This document shows positions 9,501-13,303 of a stretch of 20,371 bases of DNA, one piece after another. This stretch comes from Microcaldota archaeon (lineage in GTDB: Archaea > Micrarchaeota > Micrarchaeia > Micrarchaeales > CABMGC01), in contig JAJZLO010000037.1 in assembly GCA_021803405.1 (NCBI GenBank), positions 1-20,371 of the forward strand, in the 5' to 3' direction. The notes under the pieces were generated by a model. It saw nothing but the letters and a program-made list of their open reading frames with translations, was not told the origin of the DNA and ran no database searches. A program made the translations under genes and the position numbers. Within the stretch, counting starts at the first letter, position 1, and each line of letters opens with the position of its first letter.

Positions 9501-9588
9501 ATGGAGTATATGCAGAATAAGATGAGGTTATGATAAATATAGAAAGAAGAATAGAAAGAGTAAAGAGTACAGGTCCGTATTTTGACAT
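541..9588 (-). CDS. Giant membrane-anchored surface protein, 3015 residues, Ser/Gln tetrad repeats
   Basis: The protein starts with a signal peptide or anchor (residues about 7-26). A beta-rich segment with many N-x-S/T sequons follows to about 240. About 247-1063 is dominated by Ser/Gln/Ala with a hydrophobic residue every fourth position (for example SQSLSQSISQSLSQSI near 560-585). A Tyr/Ser-rich linker (about 1066-1097) leads to a large sequon-rich beta region. Two VxGSGFTP motifs (about 1530 and 1648) resemble IPT/TIG Ig-like domains. A propeller-like strand pattern (IAVSPNGGQVYVATP, about 1887-1901) resembles YVTN/NHL repeats. Later regions carry clustered cysteines and a DNNGDG loop (2859-2864). 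One membrane helix (about 2961-2981) and a 34-residue lysine-rich tail end the protein, predicting an extracellular stalked body with the C-terminus inside. GGTGA lies one base before the ATG. No family covers the whole protein. A role in adhesion, cell contact or the envelope is inference from architecture. Confidence 0.93.
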   Translation of the reverse strand: MSKYGPVLFTLSILLSIFIITSSYSAYTPSTSIILNDNVSNSINSNIPVFKTYALPFGGGAPVAINSYYQDQLPILIPVINNTVLNFTAACSFTTGSTIHYIENITYDLESGVSCGNNYTVESGSFSIFYTNGSTTNLNVQINNTSTPPNYTSAGSGVASNYNVSSLVNNASATQNPQYISQAYTSIFNQVISGATNSYTGAVSSQSSLVPQIPIQPVTIILPAQTLDIPLKNGVQLIITMPPITEQMNVSSALESAFQSSMQSSIDTAVQASMSTMEPELQSSIETALQSSLGNGQTTSGLASEISGSIAQSLSSVIETEIYSSLSNNIGGTITAQTIPTLESNAESSITSSFTSSLDTSIYQAIYSAEPTMSSGAIQSLTSSIVASVSTSTISSLNTVIYSVLNQNTGAQITPNILNQISSSISTSILSTTSGYIGSYINTNEQSILSQLPTSIQSQPFSSTLSSAISSSVSSALQGSFQNLFGNGFQSSLQSGLQSGLSSLPSSLPGQLTNQEVQSLSSSLGSSLSQSMSQELASSLSSSLSQSLAQSLSQDISQSLSQSISQSLSQSISQSFSQAFANSFAQSFSSAMSQSISQSLAQNLLNTVPQQLSSAFSSSLSQELASSIGTTEAQQFSSDIQSGIEQSISSALYQGFSQGFEQNMQNAIFTNLQTNVGQQLQGDMYQSMNSYISQQLPQTISSTLTSSLYQSLNNNIQSSLTQTVSQDIQQSLQSSLSSALSQQLSGNIGSTLTSSITSAISYSVASSVSSALQQGLANGLSQSMGEALGQSLSSSLYNSFSTSFPPVISSSLSSTLSSYIGPSISSSLGPSLGSAIDSSLSTSLQSSIYSGFSNGFSSTLPYAMASTFGNSFSSSLTYNLENAINSAIGSSIAGSLPPSISYAISQTISSNVDNIVNTVGTGISTASFSSATLSSIGNGISLSIGQAIPTIISSSVSTELSNYLPQAISTSVGNAAAVIIPDAVTSAVTGTFGNTWTGASAALTTAMGTALKSEVGTYLGGAVQSSISGAFSGDWTQSLSSYLMGSLSSSLKSLLGNSAYRAISTAYNIYDAYESYSSSYSSSSSSMYSSLASTSWLSVWGVLSTGKLPLVDSFTTTYSGNNNKISTTQSTAQAVSPVSKVNADNANNAKTFLTCPTSISNGVTTSEVFTNSGSFVGGNQCLNPITSLNTEIVINTSIHDRFYVPFSTVDNIQIINPGFTIPTVLSYSPEVDGELSNGFSTQSYIFQSVPSFEQKALWTWSSPYANFANAKSSSATYTNAYQFLILGVCNYQFTYSVTTKLDWIKNINIPFEYLGQNGAKYNIGTPILPDLNYVFNISLRNQNGYAEPNLTNLKYDIFSPYHYYNPQNTLEPFPIDTQSAFLAAYNSVGSSPYNSVEFNRSGEGIDTNTNNAISFMSANDQLISIASLPNDYIYVLYLNKTNAGSISLVSQQGNYNNDYSGQNNTNISNNISNNTVFFEPNSTVMGNSNYNTSTAAIYNSIKLSSTQNFAQSSTPIISAIYNPTTGVIAVTGSGFTPPLNNGIFAPSYSLSYQIYPDINGHAGTGVSAVQTGNPYPTTSYIDSSGNLALNINLQSSLTNFPYLLQVTESISTPSSLQDINSNYVVISKQPAIEATYTAGLKNYISVQGSGFTPNNAVTVAYLIALPGTAGGQLPGAPAVYGTQIVTSDSNGNIAATLPVYTSSKSYVAIVYASDSYTKTVSNKVNLNIIATNTATKVLGTYDIAVFRVYNNTYYNQTQNLPSASISCSSESSCQSTWNSEWQNYWNSLIASGSGNIRQVGNIPLGFYDVVNPPVNYRTFTPYNISLDYQGDLFMITTESLNGNSNSLIMKYQNKNDISPTANTLNTLTCVSISCLIPSFNYQNNIATNSFTEIAVSPNGGQVYVATPSQGQIYIYNGNDLTYSSSINLGFYDGAVSSSSPSQLSTSPIGTPALASLNIYYWLSNNGLYNQSISGLSNFNVNPTYDYDKDAFHRPLAIRDINGYLYVLDNWAGIIGAQTTGSSETSSIFGSPDQGIYFNMLMLRVINSTGYDVPIQPTMFNDMFQQQTCQIANPSQASECFTNNPPTNYCVQPSASTGTSCIPYPVTSALSQLECAPSTVYNNQYAYQFICATSGSLTNSPSSTYYQTSSANLYPTNTYPPYGWILSARVEGFNNGQSSISLNLYGNAKYSNSAYNPQSPTGSSGRWDLGSYNSEEGYYPVGPQMPDLECTGHSNSAWSNFLNSFTSIFKGNSCTVPQLEGVGFSVNYNNTIALLMDGGVGNPSAGIAAFGYGELLISRFNIFNYTKIGGGVVYTCYSGYNASSYVSKNGPCQYTPQLFGSGTSGDPNIPILSPPIYLANNPFNYYESLGAQKIFQYANNLYSTYSSGKGSPSTIASSNYNQNCINQVTNGLEPTDCINSPFPTSIPFSNIASGISSIGVSLQTAPSVPILESSISGLSIIPYAYQVSMNESWKNFQLRAGLYFCPESLPPIYYGDSSIHYGYISTATEVSPTLSAPIEGGKSYLSYENTYSSGYYVPNLSDIGVYLSPQIFFNISSNRLFGSAYINTTQNINTNKQFLLNATEQLNYIINFNKIGSSMQIETISSTPVDKTGPSAAVGLSSVQTQPIPTGISYTPELLGPPGIGAVNLFNWYQQIVYESPLKFYINGSYGTLPYGYHRLIYVLQDRFNNTIYAPIDADIARLTTINLTTNPIIDPSNANQTTLEINGTAGFYVFNALGENFYPLSNGYVYLYYDQNLDYNGINPLQQGSNGAFAAQLCAYGVSSAKGYPSSCVVANPLNGSEAQSGNIITYAPQFSSNGECLTPQQSIVNVQTPDCNIYTNALCPTGNYGQHEYCYPIDNNGDGFCTSQLGLMDIAKTNSTGAFSFNTVACGIGQEQIVAKYYGYPAPEPVQAQQSLLPYSADPTTNQPSIKFFVYNYSWMPNQTISAIQIGLFELSYGTITLYGIVILLLVVSTVLLIRYKLSKSSRTAKNSNTKSNKKKQKSKTAKKSLKTKG
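7877..7924 (-). repeat. 24-bp tandem units in the Ser/Gln-rich stalk
   Basis: Two adjacent 24-bp units (7877-7900 and 7901-7924) differ at only a few, mostly third-codon, positions; each encodes SQSLSQSI in the minus frame. The surrounding tetrad region is repetitive at the protein level but much more diverged in DNA, so this is the youngest visible part of the array. Confidence 0.7.
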
Positions 9589-9671
9589 TTCACCAACATT
9601 AAGTTATAATAATAAAGAGTAAAAGCTTAAATAAACGTACATTTATTTGATTTTAGCTTGTATTTGAACTT
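9589..9671. promoter_or_regulatory. Divergent promoter region between the giant gene and the acidic/membrane pair
   Basis: This AT-rich gap separates two divergent transcription units. On the minus strand, TTTATTATTATAA (9616-9604) lies 16-28 bases before the giant-gene ATG and fits a TATA box for a short leader. On the plus strand, CTTAAATAAA (9626-9635) lies about 50 bases before the ATG at 9684 and fits a TATA box for the small acidic gene; its complement is TATA-like too. Assignment is by spacing only. Confidence 0.4.
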
Positions 9672-9683
9672 GTGTATGAGATC

Positions 9684-9917
9684 ATGGAGAATTATGGGCC
9701 TTATGAAGATGACGACATAGAAGAGAGGTACTCCGAGGATGAAGATAAGGTAGATAGCAATATTCAAACAGGCTTTATGTCTAAAGAGATAGAAGAAGAA
9801 AGTAGTCCAAAACTTAATAAGGAGATTAACGAATATGATGAAGCAATAGAGAATGATTTGCACGATGATAATAGTGGGAAAGATAGGGCATTTGGCGGAA
9901 GAATAAGCGGAATATAG
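9684..9917 (+). CDS. Small acidic hypothetical protein (77 residues)
   Basis: The frame encodes a soluble, strongly acidic protein (MENYGPYEDD at the N-terminus, then many Asp/Glu, ending GGRISGI). No signal peptide, membrane helix or known domain is visible. A GTG twelve bases upstream (9672) would add MYEI and is an alternative start; ATG was chosen for want of a ribosome binding site at either. It ends nine bases before the next plus-strand gene, a membrane protein, which suggests co-transcription. The opposite strand is also open over much of this stretch, but there it reads as Phe/Ile/Leu codons, the expected shadow of Asp/Glu-rich coding. It is the second acidic small protein next to the giant gene. 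Function is unknown. Confidence 0.55.
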   Translation: MENYGPYEDDDIEERYSEDEDKVDSNIQTGFMSKEIEEESSPKLNKEINEYDEAIENDLHDDNSGKDRAFGGRISGI

Positions 9918-9926
9918 CTCATATTA

Positions 9927-10487
9927 ATGTTTTTGTTGATAATCGGTAGTGTAATAATTACAAACATTTATTCTTTCTTTTCTATTTCGGTGAATGCTTT
10001 TTTACTTTCTTCTTTTGGAATTCAAGGACAGCAAAGTCCTCCAAATATTTATGCAATAAATAATAGCCAAATACCTTCAAACTCATTTTTACTTTACAGT
10101 TATAATCAAAGCGGATATCCTAAAACTGTTACTATAATCAATAATACTTGCAACAATAATTATACATCTGATTGCAAAAGTTTTAATTATAGTTATTTTG
10201 CGAGCCTGCATCCGCAAAAAAATAATTTTAATTATACTGAATATTTGGCATATGAAAATAATTATAAAAATACCCAACTTTTTATTAGCATTTTATGGAT
10301 GATAATAATGGGTGTGTTTGTTGTTGAGAGTTATATAAACCTTGAAAAGCGTACCCTAGTTAATACGTATATATTCGTAATTTCTTATACAATGGTAGGA
10401 TTTGGAATCTTTGGCGTTTCAGGCTTTATTTTGCTCTATAGTTTATACAATATTTTAGATGGTAAAGGACTGATAGGAAACGGCTGA
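9927..10487 (+). CDS. Three-helix membrane protein with sequon-rich outer loop, unknown function
   Basis: The 186-residue protein has a hydrophobic N-terminus (about 2-28, helix or uncleaved signal). A polar segment of about 85 residues follows, with several N-x-S/T sequons and a cysteine pair (C75, C83). Two further membrane helices lie at about 118-137 and 147-173, separated by a short basic turn (EKRT). The sequons and cysteines suggest that the 30-116 segment faces outside. It follows the acidic small gene after 9 bp. It is convergent with the TPR-AAA ATPase gene, with one base between the two stop codons, so the 3' ends of the transcripts must overlap. No known family is recognised. Confidence 0.75.
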   Translation: MFLLIIGSVIITNIYSFFSISVNAFLLSSFGIQGQQSPPNIYAINNSQIPSNSFLLYSYNQSGYPKTVTIINNTCNNNYTSDCKSFNYSYFASLHPQKNNFNYTEYLAYENNYKNTQLFISILWMIIMGVFVVESYINLEKRTLVNTYIFVISYTMVGFGIFGVSGFILLYSLYNILDGKGLIGNG

Positions 10488-10488
10488 G

Positions 10489-12018
10489 TTAAAACAAATT
10501 TATCGATATAAAACGTATTATCTTCTTTAGTGTCTTATACCAACTGCTGCTGTTTCTTTTTACGTCTTTAATCAAGGATTTGTATTTGCTTTTTTCTTCA
10601 GAGCTTAGCTTTCCCTCCTTTACAGTTGTCTGCTTTTTACCATCAACTATCTGAGTCTCTGTTTTATTTATTATTTCTTTTTTAATCATAGCATACCATT
10701 CATCAAGAGTGTTGCCATGAGTTTTGATCATTTTTATAAAATCCTTCATCTTTATTTTTCTTCTTCTACCGCTTCTGTCCTCTTCAGCTGCAGGTATTAA
10801 AGCTGCCTTGTCGCATATCTCTTCTATATCGGCTTGGGAAAAACCCATTGTTGCACGGGCAAGTCTTGAGAAGCTTATCCTTGATAATGGCATCTTTCGA
10901 GTATTATACATAAATGCTTGCTTTCTTGTTTTGTAATCAGGAGGTGGTATGTATATAGTCTCACCAAAACGCTTGCTTCTCTTTAATGCAGAGTCTATGT
11001 CCCAAGGCTGGTTTGTAGCACCTATTACAAAAATACCTTCAGGATTCTTTTCTACGCCGTCCATCTCTTGAAGGAATTGATTTACTGCCATTCTCATAAA
11101 ACTCTGTTGTTCTCCTCCTCCTTCCCTTTTTCCTCCAAGAGCATCTATTTCGTCGAAGAATATAACTACAGGGGTATTTTTTCTTGCCTGTTCGAATATG
11201 GCATGCATGTTCTTTTCGGTATTACCTGCATACATATCTACTATTTCATTTATTCTGGCTATTAAAACATTTGAGTTGGTCTCTCCACCTATAGCATTTA
11301 CAAAATAGGTCTTTCCACATCCTGGTGGACCATAAAAAATTACACCAAGTCCAAGTTTTTTGCCATACGCTTTCAATAGTTCTGGCTTTCTTATAGCAAG
11401 TATTATATTCTCATATATGAGCTTCTTTTCCTTCTTCATTCCGACTACGTCCTTAAAGGTAATGTTTGATTTGTGCCACTTTACTTTTTTAATTTGTCCT
11501 TCAGATACTTCGGTGTCGTTCTTTGGAACGGTTTCGCTTATGCCACCTACCGTAGATGTAGAGGGTATTTGATTGGAAGATTCTGAAGCTTTTTGAGTGA
11601 GTTTTGTCTTTAATTGGTCAAGTCTTGCTTTTGCCTGCTCATAATTAGGATTTCTTTTTAATGATAATTCATACCATTCTTTGGCTCCGGAATAATCTTG
11701 CTGATACTCAGATATTATTCCCATAACGTATGGGGCATCAAAGCTTTCAGGCTCTATAGCCATTACTTTCTCAGCATCTCTTGTAGCTTCCTTGTATTTG
11801 CTTATTATTGCATATGAAAGAGCTCTGTTGAAATAGGCACTTGCATAATTAGGATCAGCATCTATTGCCTTTGTGTATAGAACTATTGATTTTTCAAAGT
11901 CATTGCCTTCGAAGGCCTTTCCTGCATCATCATAGTACTCCTTTGCAGCCTTTATCCTAGTACCTTCTCTTTTAGGCTCTTTGGGCTCTTGTTGTGGTGG
12001 ATTCGAAGCTTCAGGCAT
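10489..12018 (-). CDS. TPR-AAA ATPase (Vps4/CDC48-like AAA domain with N-terminal TPRs)
   Basis: The 509-residue protein opens with a charged Pro/Glu segment, then about three tetratricopeptide repeats (roughly 25-58, 59-92, 93-130), a Ser/Thr-rich linker (about 140-180) and one AAA+ module (about 185-415). Visible AAA motifs are Walker A GPPGCGKT (230-237), Walker B VVIFFDEIDA (284-293), the sensor-1 region GATNQPWD with N336, arginine-finger arginines R347 and R350 in KRSKRFG, and the GFSQADIEEICDKAAL helix. The tail (416-509) is basic. The single AAA module and its motifs resemble Vps4/katanin/CDC48-type ATPases, which remodel or unfold proteins as hexamers. In this class the N-terminal domain selects the substrate, so the TPRs are the likely partner-binding part. 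It appears to be transcribed alone. Its substrate is unknown; a Vps4-like or proteasome-linked unfoldase role are both possible. Confidence 0.92.
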   Translation of the reverse strand: MPEASNPPQQEPKEPKREGTRIKAAKEYYDDAGKAFEGNDFEKSIVLYTKAIDADPNYASAYFNRALSYAIISKYKEATRDAEKVMAIEPESFDAPYVMGIISEYQQDYSGAKEWYELSLKRNPNYEQAKARLDQLKTKLTQKASESSNQIPSTSTVGGISETVPKNDTEVSEGQIKKVKWHKSNITFKDVVGMKKEKKLIYENIILAIRKPELLKAYGKKLGLGVIFYGPPGCGKTYFVNAIGGETNSNVLIARINEIVDMYAGNTEKNMHAIFEQARKNTPVVIFFDEIDALGGKREGGGEQQSFMRMAVNQFLQEMDGVEKNPEGIFVIGATNQPWDIDSALKRSKRFGETIYIPPPDYKTRKQAFMYNTRKMPLSRISFSRLARATMGFSQADIEEICDKAALIPAAEEDRSGRRRKIKMKDFIKMIKTHGNTLDEWYAMIKKEIINKTETQIVDGKKQTTVKEGKLSSEEKSKYKSLIKDVKRNSSSWYKTLKKIIRFISINLF

Positions 12019-12106
12019 TTACACACTTAAATATTTCTTATATTCTTATATTATTAATATATTATTTATATTATTAATTAGATATAAATAAGTTATATCA
12101 TAGTTA
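12019..12106 (-). promoter_or_regulatory. AT-rich upstream region of the TPR-AAA ATPase gene
   Basis: Nearly all of this 88-bp gap is A or T. AATATTTAAG, about 10-20 bases before the ATG at 12018, and further ATATTAATA-type stretches upstream could serve as TATA boxes; the mRNA would be leaderless or nearly so. No Shine-Dalgarno sequence is visible before the start. The same stretch lies just downstream of the RNase HI stop codon and includes T-runs on the coding strand, so it may also end the upstream operon. Confidence 0.4.
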
Positions 12107-12520
12107 TTATGTTTTAGCCTGCTTGTCCAATAACATATTAAGGGCATAATCTACTCGTCCTATATTTTTCTCTGTTCTTAAAACAGAGTTGAACTTACAT
12201 GATTGAAACTTTTTAGATAATGATAATGCAGTTTCATTTAATTTAATAAGTTCTGGTTTTTTGATTTTATATCTTCCGCATAATTGATTTACCATTAATT
12301 TGCTATCCGAAAAAAATACCAGATTATTTTTTTCTTCTTTAAGGCTTATTAACTTCTTCATGGCAAGTATTACAGCGATGTACTCAGCTTCATTGTTTGT
12401 TTTTATGCCATTATAAAAACACTCGAGTATCTCTTCGTTATTATTTATTATAAGATATCCTGATGCACTCTCTCCTGGATTATTTCTAGAGGCTCCGTCG
12501 GTGTATATTTTTATATCCAT
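12107..12520 (-). CDS. rnhA: Ribonuclease HI family protein
   Basis: The 137-residue protein matches the compact RNase HI fold. It has YTDGASRNNPG at the N-terminus with D8, TNNEAEYIA with E46, SDSKLM with D72, and GRVDYALN with D124, giving a full D-E-D-D metal-binding set. The enzyme cleaves the RNA strand of RNA:DNA hybrids (R-loops, primers, misincorporated RNA). It is shorter than bacterial RNase HI (about 155) and resembles the archaeal/plant-type minimal form lacking the basic protrusion. The start is supported by AGTGA four bases upstream. It follows the phosphoesterase gene after 30 bp, on the same strand, and probably shares its transcript with Lhr, a helicase family able to unwind RNA:DNA hybrids. 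An RNase-H-fold protein with another nucleic-acid role is the alternative. Confidence 0.92.
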   Translation of the reverse strand: MDIKIYTDGASRNNPGESASGYLIINNNEEILECFYNGIKTNNEAEYIAVILAMKKLISLKEEKNNLVFFSDSKLMVNQLCGRYKIKKPELIKLNETALSLSKKFQSCKFNSVLRTEKNIGRVDYALNMLLDKQAKT

Positions 12521-12527
12521 GTACTCA

Positions 12528-12552
12528 CTTTTTCATTTTTCATTTTTTCATT
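12528..12552 (-). repeat. Three short ATGAAAAA units in the intergenic gap
   Basis: On the minus strand the 30-bp gap between the phosphoesterase stop and the RNase HI start contains ATGAAAAAATGAAAAATGAAAAA, three 7-8 bp units. The ATGs are followed in frame by early stops or are out of frame with RNase HI, so they do not extend it. Replication slippage is the likely source. Confidence 0.6.
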
Positions 12553-13303
12553 AGTAATTATATTTAGAAATCTTTTTTAAACTACCTACTTTGCCAAAAT
12601 TTAATGTTTCCATATCTCCTATGCAGAGTGCCTGAGCATCGTTTATATCAAATATTTTTTTGAATATGGGAGCCATATCTTCAACGTTATCGATATTTAC
12701 GCTAAATCCTTCTGCAAAGTAGCTTAATGCTGGCAAGACAATAATTGAAGAGTTTTTGTTTTTGCAATAAAGAAAGCATTTTAACTTTTCTTTTTTCCCA
12801 TTGTCGTTAATCAACAGCAATGAAGGGTGGATATGTCCCATTATAATGAATCTTGAATTTTGTTTTTTGGGAAGCTCAGATCCATGAATAAATGTATAAT
12901 CTGAAAGTGTTGCTTCTTCACCGTATATTTTTACACCGCTTTTGGTTATAGAATCTATGAAGTTATCATGGTTACCTTTTATTATCTTTATATCTGATAT
13001 CGACAACTCAGATTTAATATAATTTATTAATTCTAGATATTCGTTAAGCTCTTCTGTATGAACCTTAGAAAAATCATTTTTAATATCTCCAGTAATTATT
13101 ATTGAAGTTGCATTGGTTAAATCTTTTGCTTTTTTTAATATTGCTTTTATGCTTTTAAGATTTATTTTGGGAAGAAATATACCACTATCTGCCGATATGC
13201 CTTCATAGCCTAGATGAAAATCTGAACATATAATTGCAGAAAGATCTTTAATAAAAAGAATAGGAAGACCATCAAGTATCTCAAGTTTTTTTTCGATTAT
13301 CAT
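12551..13303 (-). CDS. ICC-like metallophosphoesterase (Lhr-associated, COG1407 type)
   Basis: The 250-residue protein carries the calcineurin-like metallophosphoesterase motifs in order: SDFHLG (D28, H30), TGDIKND (D73), GNHD (N111, H112), FIHGSE (H140) and GHIHPS (H157, H159). These supply a two-metal site for phosphodiester or phosphomonoester cleavage. The length and motif spacing fit the archaeal ICC-like group (COG1407) rather than Mre11, which is longer and has a capping domain. In many archaea this group is encoded beside Lhr, as here. Its ATG overlaps the Lhr stop by ATGA, indicating translational coupling. The substrate is not known from the sequence; a nuclease or 2',3'-cyclic phosphodiesterase acting on Lhr products is a reasonable inference. 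No signal peptide is visible, so it should act in the cytoplasm. Confidence 0.9.
   Translation of the reverse strand: MIIEKKLEILDGLPILFIKDLSAIICSDFHLGYEGISADSGIFLPKINLKSIKAILKKAKDLTNATSIIITGDIKNDFSKVHTEELNEYLELINYIKSELSISDIKIIKGNHDNFIDSITKSGVKIYGEEATLSDYTFIHGSELPKKQNSRFIIMGHIHPSLLLINDNGKKEKLKCFLYCKNKNSSIIVLPALSYFAEGFSVNIDNVEDMAPIFKKIFDINDAQALCIGDMETLNFGKVGSLKKISKYNY

Noticed and set aside
9627..9967. Two minus-strand open frames opposite the small acidic gene, one Phe/Ile-rich.
   Set aside because: They are antisense shadows of Asp/Glu-rich and hydrophobic coding on the plus strand and lack promoter or ribosome binding signals.
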